Positions 7,944 through 17,107 of a stretch of DNA of 47,914 nt are shown here, in pieces (the stretch's first letter is position 1; every line of letters starts with the position of its first letter). This DNA is from an uncultured bacterium (GTDB taxonomy: Bacteria; Bacillota_I; Bacilli_A; RFN20; CAG-826). A program made the position numbers and the translations under genes. The notes beneath the pieces are model-generated. The model did not search any database. It had not been told where the DNA came from and was given only the letters and a program-made list of their open reading frames with translations. The stretch is from positions 1 to 47,914 of the forward strand of contig CASGAB010000007.1 of the NCBI GenBank assembly GCA_949299395.1, read 5' to 3'.

Positions 7944-8803
7944 AAATAATTAATTAAATCATCAAATCCTGGATAATAAGATGCTAAAACACTTACTGTG
8001 ATCATTAATCCAGCAATTATTAATATAAATAAAATAGCAATTAAATCACGATAAGAGAATTTTAAAGTTTTATAATGAGTTCTTTTTTTATAAGGATCAT
8101 ATCCTCTTGCTTCCATTGCTATAGCTAGTTCATCACTTCTAGAAAAACAAGATACTAAAAGAGGGATAATTAAAGTTGTAATTGATCTAATCTTACTCAT
8201 TAAAAAACCACGATTATAATCGACGCCTCTACTTTTTTGAGCATTCATTATTCGATTAGATTCATTTAAAAGAGTTGGTATAAATCTTAACGCTAAAGAA
8301 ATGGTTAAAGAAACAATTTGGGTTGGGAATTTTAAAAGTCTTAAAGGTGTTAAATACCATTCTAAAGCATAAGTTATATCCATAGGGAGGGTTGTTGAAG
8401 TTAAAATAATTGTTAAAGCAACCATTAAAACAAGTCTTAAAATAATATGACCAACATTTAAAAGACCATCCCAATATAACGAATATCCATTTTTAAAAGT
8501 ATGAATTAAATATTCTCCTTCATTAGGAAGGAAAAACATAAAAATCAGTAAGAAAATAAACATTATCCACATCGAAGAAAGTGATTTAAAAAAGGATGAA
8601 AAAGAAACTCTTCCTACAATCATAATAATGGCAATAATAAGAGTTAAAAATCCTAAAACGATAAATCTATTTGTATAATTTCCATATGGTAAAAATGCGA
8701 CAACCATCAGTAAAATTAGCGCAAATAGTTTAAAGCGACTGTCGAGTTTATGAATCACCGTGTTATATGGTGAATATTTTCCTAAAACATTAGTGGCCGC
8801 CAT
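7922..8803 (-). CDS. ecfT: ECF transporter transmembrane protein EcfT
   Basis: EcfT is the membrane scaffold joining the ATPase pair EcfA1/EcfA2 to exchangeable substrate-binding S-components for vitamins and metals. The 293-aa protein has hydrophobic segments through its N-terminal half and near the C-terminus. It carries the two cytoplasmic coupling motifs of the family, QKSRGVD (Arg192) and EARGYDP (Arg233). It overlaps ecfA2 by 14 bases and truA by 22, which implies coupled translation. A FolT-like S-component that could use this module lies at 18119-18955. Confidence 0.95.
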   Translation of the reverse strand: MAATNVLGKYSPYNTVIHKLDSRFKLFALILLMVVAFLPYGNYTNRFIVLGFLTLIIAIIMIVGRVSFSSFFKSLSSMWIMFIFLLIFMFFLPNEGEYLIHTFKNGYSLYWDGLLNVGHIILRLVLMVALTIILTSTTLPMDITYALEWYLTPLRLLKFPTQIVSLTISLALRFIPTLLNESNRIMNAQKSRGVDYNRGFLMSKIRSITTLIIPLLVSCFSRSDELAIAMEARGYDPYKKRTHYKTLKFSYRDLIAILFILIIAGLMITVSVLASYYPGFDDLINYLWNIKTI

Positions 8804-9692
8804 ATTTAGAACTTATAACCTCGACTAAATTATCGATTGAATTAATTTCATCGATATTTTCATTAAAACCAAATTCATTTAGATATCTTTTAAATTTATA
8901 AAAGGACGGAATTTCAAGCGAATAAGTAGATAAATCTTTTGAATTAAATAGTTCAACTGGTGAAACCATTTTTACAAAATGACTATCTTTTAAAACTACA
9001 ACTTTTGAAGCATATTCCATAACAACATCCATATCGTGAGTAACAATAATAATTGTTGTTCCTTTTTCATGGATTTTTTTAATTAAAGATAAAATTTCTT
9101 TTTTGCCGTTAGGATCAAGACCAACAGTTGGTTCATCTAAAACTAAAATTGAAGGAGAGGAAGCAATAATTCCAGCAATTGCGACTCTTCTTTTTTCTCC
9201 TCCACTGATTTCAAAAGGTGATTTTTCATAATAACTTTCATCAATTCCAACTTCGTTTAGAGCTTCAATTGCTCTTTTTTTAGCTTCTTCTTCACTTGCT
9301 CCAAAGTTTTTTGGGCCAAACATAACATCCTTAATAATTGTTTCGCTAAAAAGTTGATATTCTGGGAATTGGAAAACCATTCCAACTTCTTTTCTTAATT
9401 TTGAGAAGTTTTTAAAGTCTTTTCTTTTTAATCCTTTTTCTTTTTTTAATTGTTTTTTTATTTTTTTATCGTTAGTTACGTAATAATCTAAAACTTTTGT
9501 ATAGCCAGTTGTTGGTAAAAGTAAACCATTTAAAGTTTGAACTAAAGTAGATTTACCGCTTCCAGTATGACCAACAAGAGCGATAAAATCGCCTTTTTCA
9601 ATACTAAAACTTACCTCTTTTAAGGCATCATAGTGATTAGGATCTTTTTTGTTATATATAAAAGATATATTATTAAAATTAATTAATGACAT
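8790..9692 (-). CDS. ecfA2: ECF transporter ATPase EcfA2
   Basis: This is the second ATP-binding subunit of the energy-coupling module. The 300 residues show Walker A GHTGSGKST (41-49), the EcfA2-type Q-loop block VFQFPEYQLFSETIIKDVMFGPKNFG, ABC signature ISGGEKRRVAIAG (162-174), Walker B LVLDEPT with Glu187, and switch His219. A Lys-rich insertion (about 68-100) before the Q-loop is longer than usual. It overlaps ecfA1 by 10 bases. A GAGGAG sequence sits about 13 bases before the ATG, inside ecfA1. Confidence 0.95.
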   Translation of the reverse strand: MSLINFNNISFIYNKKDPNHYDALKEVSFSIEKGDFIALVGHTGSGKSTLVQTLNGLLLPTTGYTKVLDYYVTNDKKIKKQLKKEKGLKRKDFKNFSKLRKEVGMVFQFPEYQLFSETIIKDVMFGPKNFGASEEEAKKRAIEALNEVGIDESYYEKSPFEISGGEKRRVAIAGIIASSPSILVLDEPTVGLDPNGKKEILSLIKKIHEKGTTIIIVTHDMDVVMEYASKVVVLKDSHFVKMVSPVELFNSKDLSTYSLEIPSFYKFKRYLNEFGFNENIDEINSIDNLVEVISSKYGGH

Positions 9693-10504
9693 AATTCTTT
9701 TGCAAGCTCCTCAATATTTTTAATATTTTCATCTAAGATAATTCCTTTTTCTTTAAGTTTATTTTTAATTTTTAAAACAAAAGGAATATCTAAACCAATA
9801 TTTTTCATTTCTTCTTCATTAGAAAATACTTTATATGGGATATCGTTTTTATATATTTTTCCTTCATTTAAAATAATAACTCGATCACTTAAATAGGCTT
9901 CTTCAATATCGTGAGTAATTGAAATAACGGTTAAATCAGGATTTTCTTTTTTCATTCTTAAAATTAAATTTCTTATTTCTTCTACTCCTTCTGGATCTAA
10001 CATTGAAGTAGATTCATCAAAAATCATAATTTTTAAGTTTAATGCTAAAATTCCAGCAATGGCGACTCTTTGTTTTTGTCCACCACTTAATTCTTCAGGA
10101 GTTTTAGTTAAATATTTATCCATTCCAACTTTTTTAGCATATTCATCAACTATATCTTTCATTTTATTTTGCTTTATATTTCTATTTTCAAGGCCAAAAG
10201 CAATATCATCTTCAACAGTTGAACCAATAAATTGATTATCTGGATTTTGAAATACTATCCCGATCTTATTTCTTATATTTTTAATACTTTTTTCATTTAA
10301 TTCTTCATTTTCAATATAAATATTTCCCTTATTAGGCTCTAAAATGTAACTTAAAAGTTTAGCAAGTGTAGATTTACCACTTCCATTATGTCCAATTAAA
10401 GTGACATATTCTCCTTTATAAATAGAAAAAGATACATTATTGAGTATCTTTTTCTCTTTTTCATAACTAAACGATAAGTTTTTTACTTCAATAATTTTTT
10501 CCAT
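9683..10504 (-). CDS. ecfA1: ECF transporter ATPase EcfA1
   Basis: This is the first ATPase of the energising module. The 273 residues carry Walker A GHNGSGKST (38-46), the EcfA1-type VFQNPDNQFIGSTVEDDIAFGLEN, signature LSGGQKQRVAIAG (139-151), Walker B IFDESTSMLDP with Glu164, and switch His198. It forms a heterodimer with EcfA2 on the cytoplasmic face of EcfT. It is first in its operon; the 75-base gap upstream (10505-10579) is AT-rich and presumably holds the promoter, although I see no convincing box. The Shine-Dalgarno (AAAGAAAA) is weak. Confidence 0.95.
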   Translation of the reverse strand: MEKIIEVKNLSFSYEKEKKILNNVSFSIYKGEYVTLIGHNGSGKSTLAKLLSYILEPNKGNIYIENEELNEKSIKNIRNKIGIVFQNPDNQFIGSTVEDDIAFGLENRNIKQNKMKDIVDEYAKKVGMDKYLTKTPEELSGGQKQRVAIAGILALNLKIMIFDESTSMLDPEGVEEIRNLILRMKKENPDLTVISITHDIEEAYLSDRVIILNEGKIYKNDIPYKVFSNEEEMKNIGLDIPFVLKIKNKLKEKGIILDENIKNIEELAKELCH

Positions 10505-10579
10505 TTTTCTTTAAATCTAATAAGCAAATAATTATTAATTGTTTATTAATTAATTGCAACCATAAATAATAACTATTTA

Positions 10580-11062
10580 TTATTTAACCCATTCAAGTTC
10601 GTTATAGCGACCCTTATATTCTTCATAAATGACTCCAGCTAAATCAAAAAGTTTTCGACTTGCACGAGTTTCAATTGAATCATGATATTTATCACTTAAA
10701 TAGATAATTTTTTTAATACCTACTTGAATAATTGCTTTAGCACATTCATTACATGGGAAAAGCGTTACATAAAGTGTACAGCCTTTAAGTGACATATTAT
10801 TTTTAGTATTTAAAATCGCATTAAATTCAGCATGACATACGTATAAGTATTTAGAGTCTAAATCTTCATTTTTATTCCAACTTAATTTTTCTTCATCTAA
10901 ACCTTTAGGCATGCCATTATATCCAATTGAAACAACTTTTTTATCATCATCAACAATACACGCTCCAACTTGAGTAGAAGGATCTTTACTTCTTTTTTTA
11001 GAAAGTAAAGCGATTCCCATAAAATATTCATCCCATGAAATAATATCTGTTCTTCCTGCCAT
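10580..11062 (-). CDS. deoxycytidylate (dCMP) deaminase, ComEB-like
   Basis: A zinc deaminase converting dCMP to dUMP for thymidylate synthesis. The 160-aa protein shows the cytidine-deaminase fold motifs: HAE (His77, catalytic Glu79) and PCNEC (Cys104, Cys107). GYNGMPKG and the N-terminal SWDEYFMGIALLSKKRS are typical of dCMP deaminases and their ComEB relatives. The ATG has AAGGAAT about 10 bases upstream. It is last in a five-gene operon (spacing 34 bases from the previous gene), probably by chance of genome packing. Confidence 0.92.
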   Translation of the reverse strand: MAGRTDIISWDEYFMGIALLSKKRSKDPSTQVGACIVDDDKKVVSIGYNGMPKGLDEEKLSWNKNEDLDSKYLYVCHAEFNAILNTKNNMSLKGCTLYVTLFPCNECAKAIIQVGIKKIIYLSDKYHDSIETRASRKLFDLAGVIYEEYKGRYNELEWVK

Positions 11063-11096
11063 ATCTTTTCTTATTCCTTATTGATAAATAACTAAA

Positions 11097-12530
11097 TTAA
11101 TAACTGTTAGAAACATTATTTTCTTCACTATTATCGTTATTTTTTAATTCAATTCTTTTATTATCTTTAATCCTATCATCTTTAAGAAGGATGAACGTTA
11201 CTAAAGTAATTAAAAGAGAGAAACCTTCTAAAATAACAACTAAAAGTGGATAAATATTAATTTCATAAGCATAGTTTAAATTTGAATAGAATGTTGAAAG
11301 AGTAAAAACAATTAAAATTAAAATTGATAAACCACATCCAAATGAATTGAAAATCAAATTATTTAAACGATAAGCATTATATTTTCTAATCATTCTAAAT
11401 GAATAAAGAACTGATAAACCAATAAATGCACAACATAAAACATAAATAAAATAACCAACAAATCCCAAATAGAAGGATAAGCCATTATTTGCAGCATCTA
11501 AATATTGAAGTAAATCATTTAAATAATCTTCGATTGGCCAACTTCCACGTGTATCAATAACAAATCTATAAGAAAGTAAAACCAAAGATCCAACTCCTAA
11601 AAGAGATGAAACAATAAGTAAAACTCTTCTAATAATTAAAGTATTAACTTTAACAACACTTGCTTTAAATACATAATATCCACCAACTGCAACTAAATAT
11701 ACTAAAGAAACAATGATAAATACCATAATAGTTGGAGAATACATATAAACTGGTTGATCTAAAGAAATTGCCACCATATCAGCTAAAGCAATAAGTAAAA
11801 CAATTAAAACTGAAACATAATAATTATTTTTATAATCATGACGGCTCATCTTATTTAATCCTTTAATTAAAACTAAAAGGAATAAAGTAAGTGAAGTTAT
11901 CATAAATGCCGCCGTAAAGATAAATTGACAGATTGGAGCAATTGATCCCGCAATCCAGTTTCCTAAAAAGCCCCATCCATAGAAAGAATTAGCAACATCT
12001 TGCCAAATATTAAAAAGGAAATAATAAGGATAGAGAACAGCATCAGTTGTATAAACTAATGGTAAGAATGAGAAAATAGATGCTAAAAGAAGAATAAATG
12101 CACTTAAAGAGAATGACGTAATATGAAAGATTTTTTCAATCTTTAACATCTTTTCAGCGCTGATTCTACTATTAGCTGAAGCAAAATCTTCGTTATATTC
12201 TTTTATCTTTTCTTTTTTAATATTTTTATAATCATCTTCGTTTAATTTTTTGATTTTAGAATTAAAGACACGTTGCTTAATAACTTTTTGTTCTCTTTCA
12301 TATTCTTCATCATCTAAAACATCAAGATCTATCGTATTAATTGATTGAGTTTCACATGAAGAAACACTAGTAAAACGATAACCACACTTAGGGCAAATTT
12401 TACTATTTGATGTAGTAACTGAATTACATCTAGGACATCTTAAATTATGATCACTTAAAGAAGCTCCGCAATCAATACAGAATTTAGCGTTTTCAGTATT
12501 TTCTTTTCCGCAATTTGGACATTTTTGCAT
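11097..12530 (-). CDS. double zinc-ribbon multi-spanning membrane protein
   Basis: The protein has 477 residues. Two treble-clef zinc ribbons occupy the N-terminus (CPNCGKEN...FCIDCG, residues ~4-21; CPRCNS...ICPKCG, ~32-49). A charged cytoplasmic linker follows to about residue 130, then a hydrophobic domain with roughly eight to ten membrane spans and a short acidic Asn-rich tail. Zinc-ribbon membrane proteins of this layout are common in Firmicutes and mostly uncharacterised. AAAGGAGAT precedes the ATG. It follows the BspA-repeat protein gene by 15 bases, so the two may work together at the membrane. Function is unknown. Confidence 0.8.
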   Translation of the reverse strand: MQKCPNCGKENTENAKFCIDCGASLSDHNLRCPRCNSVTTSNSKICPKCGYRFTSVSSCETQSINTIDLDVLDDEEYEREQKVIKQRVFNSKIKKLNEDDYKNIKKEKIKEYNEDFASANSRISAEKMLKIEKIFHITSFSLSAFILLLASIFSFLPLVYTTDAVLYPYYFLFNIWQDVANSFYGWGFLGNWIAGSIAPICQFIFTAAFMITSLTLFLLVLIKGLNKMSRHDYKNNYYVSVLIVLLIALADMVAISLDQPVYMYSPTIMVFIIVSLVYLVAVGGYYVFKASVVKVNTLIIRRVLLIVSSLLGVGSLVLLSYRFVIDTRGSWPIEDYLNDLLQYLDAANNGLSFYLGFVGYFIYVLCCAFIGLSVLYSFRMIRKYNAYRLNNLIFNSFGCGLSILILIVFTLSTFYSNLNYAYEINIYPLLVVILEGFSLLITLVTFILLKDDRIKDNKRIELKNNDNSEENNVSNSY

Positions 12531-12545
12531 ACTCTCTTATCTCCT

Positions 12546-15197
12546 TTAATTTCTAACAGTTACATTTATGAAGTGTTGGGAAGAAGTTACCATAACTTCC
12601 TCGCTATATTTACCAACAACTCTAACTTCAATAATGATAAATTGTTGTCTATCTGAACTGCTTTCGTTTTTAGTAACAACTAAGTTTGATCCATCAACCG
12701 TGGCGTTAATTTGTGATGAAGTTTGAATAACATTATATTTAAATTCAAAGTCTTCACCTTCAACAGTTTCCCCTCTACTATCGGTAAATGTTGAATATAA
12801 CGGGAAGGTTGCTGATTCATTATTTAAAATAATATTTCCAGTTCTTCTTTCATCTAAAGAAACTTTATAGGAACTATCGTAATATCTTTCATAATATAGT
12901 GTCAAATCAAGTGATTCTTTTCCTTGAACATCATATAAATATCTTCTTTCTTCAAGTTTAGAAACAGCAGGATCGTTTTTATTAATTTCGCTATTATCTA
13001 CGAAAACACCACGATAATTTTTTCTAGGTTCCATAATAATTGGTAACTTATCTTCGCAGTTATAATAAATTCCACTAGTTCCGCCACCTTCTTCATAAGT
13101 AATTACATATTGTCTTTGAGTAAAGCCAACTCTAATTGCTTCATAATGAGGTTCATCTTGATCTGGATTAGAGAAATCATATGAATTATGGAAAGTTGTT
13201 AAGTTTGGTGTGTTTGCAAATGCATTATCACCTAAATATTCAACGCTTGAAGGAAGTGTAAATGAAGTAAGTGAGGTACATCCATTAAATGCATTTTCTT
13301 CAATTGTTTTAAGTTGAGATTGTGAGTGAGAAAAAATAAAACTATTTAATGAAATACATCCACTAAAACAATTAGCAGGAATTTCCTCGATAAAATGTGG
13401 GAAATTATTAATTTGTTCGATTGTTCTATTGTTTTGGAATGCAGTTGGAGAGATTTGTGTAACTGGAATTCCATTAATTAAATACATTAAAGTAATTCTA
13501 TTTGCATAAGTTGGAGTTGGGTTATATCCAGTGATTGTATAAAATTCTCTTTCTTCAGTAGTTTGATAAGTTACACCATATTCATCAGTAACTACTAACG
13601 CCGAAAGATAAACTGGTTCAGCAGTAATTGAATAATATCCACTACATGAGAAAGTAACTCCTTCTTTATCATCGTTAACTGGTTTAAAATCCTCTAAATT
13701 ATCGTTAATTCTATAACCAGTAAAGTCATTAGCAAATTTATCAACGACATCTAAAGTAATAACGTCCCAGTTATAATATTCCATTGTTATATCGGTTCCT
13801 TCGACAGTTAAAACTCTAGGAGTTAAACCCAATGCTTTTTCATTAAATTCGATAGGACTTTCTTTTGTTAAATTAACTAAATTTGGAGTATTAGCAAAAG
13901 CTTCGTTTCCAATAGTTGTAACAAATTGAGGAACGTTAAATGTTTCTAAAGATGTACAATCTCTAAAAGCACCATCTCCAATAGTTGATAAAATTGAACC
14001 ATCGCTAAAAGTAAATGAAGTTAAGAAATCACAACTTTCAAATGTTGAAGCAGGAATTTCTGAAATATATTTAGGGAAATTGTTCACTTGTTGAACTGAA
14101 GAATCATAGAAAACTCCTGGTTCAATCATATTGACTGGTAAACCATCAACTTCATCTTTAAAGTTAACGATTGAAGTTTCTCGATCATAACTAATAATTG
14201 TATATCCGCCACGATTATTTTTAGCATAAGTTACGCCATCACTTAAAACTGGTGCATTTGAAACACTTATACCAACTCCTACTCCAACAAAAATACATAA
14301 AAGTGAAGCAGCTAAGCTAGCTGTAGCAATAATTAATGCTTTTTTAGAGAACTTAGTTTCTTTTTTAAGTTTTGGATAAATTGCATTTAATAAATCATCA
14401 GCTTCATGATTTAAATAAGTTGTTTCTAAGAATTCTTTTATTTCGATTAATTTTTCTTGGTCATCAGTATTATCGATAATCTTTTTAAGAATAATTAAAA
14501 GATATGATAAAACTGCCTTATGATCTTTAATACATTGAGCAATGATATCTTTAATATCTGAAATATAGTCAAAATGATAAAGAATATCCATGTAGTATTG
14601 GAAAGAAGATTCCATTTTTACAAGGATTGGAATGAAATTATCTTTTGCTAAATTTTCATCAATATAATCGGTATCAATATATCTAAATGAACGATATAAA
14701 ATACCTAAAATAAGTGAAATAGTGTAGGTATAATCAACATCTTTACTCTTTTGGATTCTTAAATGCTTTAAAAGTTGCTCAACATCAGCATTATCTAAAT
14801 TAACTTCTAATTCTTTATATTCAACTTCTTCAATAATTTGATTTAAATCATCTTTTAACTTAGTATCTCCAAGTTCAAATGCAGCTTTAAAAAATGAAGA
14901 ATTGACGATACTATTCGATGCTTTTTTCTTCAAATCTTCAAAGTTTTTGATATTAAACTTGATATAAAGTTTTGCAAGATAAACTCTCGCATTATTTGAA
15001 TCAAGGTTATATGCAATTTCAATTTCGGCTTTAGCTTCTTCCTTTTTACCATGGCTTAATAAAGAAAAAGCACGATCACAATGTGATTTAGCCATCAAAA
15101 TGTTTTTAGCATTAATCGCATCATTTAATTTATCGCGATCGATGGTTGTTTCCTGAATATCATCGACTATTTTTTCTTTTATTTCTTGTTTTTTCAT
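12546..15197 (-). CDS. TPR-like/transmembrane/BspA-type repeat surface protein
   Basis: The 883-aa protein has three visible parts. Residues 1-285 are a helical cytoplasmic region resembling tetratricopeptide repeats (AKSHCDRAFSLLSHGKKEEA, then AEIEIAYNLDSNNARVYLA). One membrane helix spans about 286-312. A large outside part then contains two copies of a ~100-residue module with BspA-like leucine-rich repeats; compare AFRDCTSLETFNVPQFVTTI with AFNGCTSLTSFTLPSSVEYL, each followed by AFANTPNL. The C-terminal ~200 residues look like a beta-sandwich. BspA-type LRR proteins of gut bacteria often bind host or neighbouring-cell surfaces. The N-in topology with a cytoplasmic TPR-like half is uncommon and suggests sensing or scaffolding. 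It is followed 15 bases later by the zinc-ribbon membrane protein. Confidence 0.8.
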   Translation of the reverse strand: MKKQEIKEKIVDDIQETTIDRDKLNDAINAKNILMAKSHCDRAFSLLSHGKKEEAKAEIEIAYNLDSNNARVYLAKLYIKFNIKNFEDLKKKASNSIVNSSFFKAAFELGDTKLKDDLNQIIEEVEYKELEVNLDNADVEQLLKHLRIQKSKDVDYTYTISLILGILYRSFRYIDTDYIDENLAKDNFIPILVKMESSFQYYMDILYHFDYISDIKDIIAQCIKDHKAVLSYLLIILKKIIDNTDDQEKLIEIKEFLETTYLNHEADDLLNAIYPKLKKETKFSKKALIIATASLAASLLCIFVGVGVGISVSNAPVLSDGVTYAKNNRGGYTIISYDRETSIVNFKDEVDGLPVNMIEPGVFYDSSVQQVNNFPKYISEIPASTFESCDFLTSFTFSDGSILSTIGDGAFRDCTSLETFNVPQFVTTIGNEAFANTPNLVNLTKESPIEFNEKALGLTPRVLTVEGTDITMEYYNWDVITLDVVDKFANDFTGYRINDNLEDFKPVNDDKEGVTFSCSGYYSITAEPVYLSALVVTDEYGVTYQTTEEREFYTITGYNPTPTYANRITLMYLINGIPVTQISPTAFQNNRTIEQINNFPHFIEEIPANCFSGCISLNSFIFSHSQSQLKTIEENAFNGCTSLTSFTLPSSVEYLGDNAFANTPNLTTFHNSYDFSNPDQDEPHYEAIRVGFTQRQYVITYEEGGGTSGIYYNCEDKLPIIMEPRKNYRGVFVDNSEINKNDPAVSKLEERRYLYDVQGKESLDLTLYYERYYDSSYKVSLDERRTGNIILNNESATFPLYSTFTDSRGETVEGEDFEFKYNVIQTSSQINATVDGSNLVVTKNESSSDRQQFIIIEVRVVGKYSEEVMVTSSQHFINVTVRN

Positions 15198-15201
15198 CTA
15201 T

Positions 15202-16398
15202 TTATTTAAAAAATTCCTTCAAAATTTCGACCATTTTCTTCATTTGAGTTAATGAAACGAATTCAAAACGGCCGTGAGGAGAATAATCTCCAACACCTAA
15301 ATTAGGGCAAGGCAAACCCAAATATGTAATAGTTGCTCCATCTGTTCCGCCTCTAATTGGAACATATGAAATCTTAACTTGAGAAGCAATGTAAGCTTTG
15401 TTGATTAAATTAATAGCAGTCATATCTTCTTTAAAATAATCAAACATATTGCGATATTCATCGCGAATTTTTAATTCAAATTTAGCGCGAGGATAAGCTT
15501 CTCTTATTTTTTTTAATGCTCTATTTAAAATTTCTTTCTTTTCTTCTAAAAGGATTTTATCGTGATCTCTTAAGATAAATTGAATATGAGCTTTTTCAAC
15601 ATCCCCTTTAAAATCGGTTAAATGAATAAAACCTTCTCTATCATCGGTTTTTTCAGGAACCATATCTTTAGGAAGTTCATTAATAAATTCTGCAGCTAAA
15701 CTTGCAGCATTAACCATTAAGTTTTTAGCACTACCTGGATGAACCCCGATTCCTTCAATATCTAAGGTTGCTCTTGCAGCATTAAAGTTTTCATAGTTTG
15801 CATAAAAAATTGGACCGCCATCAAGAGTATAAGCAACATCAGCATTCATCTTTTTAACATCAAAATGTAATGCACCTTGCCCAATTTCTTCATCAGGAGT
15901 GAATGAAATTGCTAAATTGTATTTAAATTCACTCTTATTTTTTAAATAGTAATCTAAAAAAGTAAGGATAATTGCAATTCCAGCTTTATCATCACCACCT
16001 AAAAGGTGTTCTCCATCAGTAACCATTAAATCTTCACCAATAACAGTTTTTAAAAACGGAAATTGAGTATCATCCATTGTATATTTTTCATTTAATTTAA
16101 TTGGTGAACCATCATAATTTTCAATAATTCTTGGATTTTTAATTCCGCCATCTAAATCTGGTGAAGTATCCATATGAGCGATTAAACCAATAGTTTTTTC
16201 GCTTCCATTATCAACACGAGCATAAACAACACCCCATTCATCTTTATAAGCGTTTTCAACTCCTTCTTCTTTTAATAAATTGACTAATCTATCTGCAAAA
16301 GCTAATTGTGTTGAAGTTGATGGATAAGTTGTTGAATTTTCATCACTTTTAGTTTCAAAACTTATTAAATATTTAAATAAATCTACGATATTTTTCAT
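15202..16398 (-). CDS. pepT: peptidase T (tripeptide aminopeptidase, M20B)
   Basis: A cytosolic zinc aminopeptidase that releases N-terminal residues from tripeptides. The 398-aa protein shows the M20 metal-ligand pattern: AHMDTSPD (His75, Asp77), GGDDKAG (bridging Asp136), TPDEEIGQGA (catalytic Glu170, Glu171), TLDGGP (Asp193) and SPHGRFE (His) near the C-terminus. Length matches the family (about 400-410). GAGG lies about 10 bases before the ATG. It sits in an operon, 15 bases from the upstream membrane-anchored protein and 4 bases from the downstream BspA-repeat gene. Confidence 0.95.
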   Translation of the reverse strand: MKNIVDLFKYLISFETKSDENSTTYPSTSTQLAFADRLVNLLKEEGVENAYKDEWGVVYARVDNGSEKTIGLIAHMDTSPDLDGGIKNPRIIENYDGSPIKLNEKYTMDDTQFPFLKTVIGEDLMVTDGEHLLGGDDKAGIAIILTFLDYYLKNKSEFKYNLAISFTPDEEIGQGALHFDVKKMNADVAYTLDGGPIFYANYENFNAARATLDIEGIGVHPGSAKNLMVNAASLAAEFINELPKDMVPEKTDDREGFIHLTDFKGDVEKAHIQFILRDHDKILLEEKKEILNRALKKIREAYPRAKFELKIRDEYRNMFDYFKEDMTAINLINKAYIASQVKISYVPIRGGTDGATITYLGLPCPNLGVGDYSPHGRFEFVSLTQMKKMVEILKEFFK

Positions 16399-16413
16399 AA
16401 TTTTTACCTCTTT

Positions 16414-17043
16414 TTATGCAACAAAAAATTCAAAATCCAAACGAGTAACTCCCATATGAATTCGAACTTCTTCGTTATTTTCATCTCTATATACAAAATC
16501 GTTTTGACATTGAATTAATAAACTTGGGTTTTCTAAAGTTGAATCATATTTATCAATTTTAACTTCGTTATAACGGTAATAATTTGAATTAATTGTTTTT
16601 CTTTCATAAATTGGATTGCCGTTAAAAACTAAAGAAATAGATGGATATTCACTAAACTTATAATTAGCAAATATTTCTGGATCGATATTAAAGTTAAGGT
16701 TGATATTAAATAAAATATCACCAGTTGTTGATGAAAAATTATTACTTTTATAAATTTCACCTAAGTCAATAGTTGCAACATTTGATGTAGAAACAGCGGT
16801 TGTATCTTCAAAAGCTTGAATAAATTCACTATCTTCTTCATTTTTAGTTGAATAAACACATTCTAAATATTTTTCTTCATCATTTTTGTTATCTAAATAA
16901 AAAGCAGTTTTATCTTCACCGTTTTTATAAAGTTTATAATCTTTCATTGTTAAAGTAGGAATAAGTACGATTAATAATCCTGCAATTATAAATATTATTC
17001 CAACTATCCAAACTATATATTTATTTCTTTGAGTTTTTTCCAT
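16414..17043 (-). CDS. single-span membrane-anchored protein of unknown function
   Basis: The protein has 209 residues: a short basic N-terminus (MEKTQRNKY), one hydrophobic helix at about 9-30, and a ~175-residue outside domain with beta-rich pattern (for example ILFNINLNFNID and VTRLDFEFFVA at the C-terminus). There is no lipobox; the helix is likely an uncleaved anchor. It is the first gene of the operon leading to pepT and the BspA-repeat protein. I see no Shine-Dalgarno before the ATG. I do not recognise a family. Confidence 0.65.
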   Translation of the reverse strand: MEKTQRNKYIVWIVGIIFIIAGLLIVLIPTLTMKDYKLYKNGEDKTAFYLDNKNDEEKYLECVYSTKNEEDSEFIQAFEDTTAVSTSNVATIDLGEIYKSNNFSSTTGDILFNINLNFNIDPEIFANYKFSEYPSISLVFNGNPIYERKTINSNYYRYNEVKIDKYDSTLENPSLLIQCQNDFVYRDENNEEVRIHMGVTRLDFEFFVA

Positions 17044-17107
17044 AATTTTTCGTATAAAAAAGTAATTATTTAAATAATTACTTCACTAATTATATAATAG
17101 TTTTACC

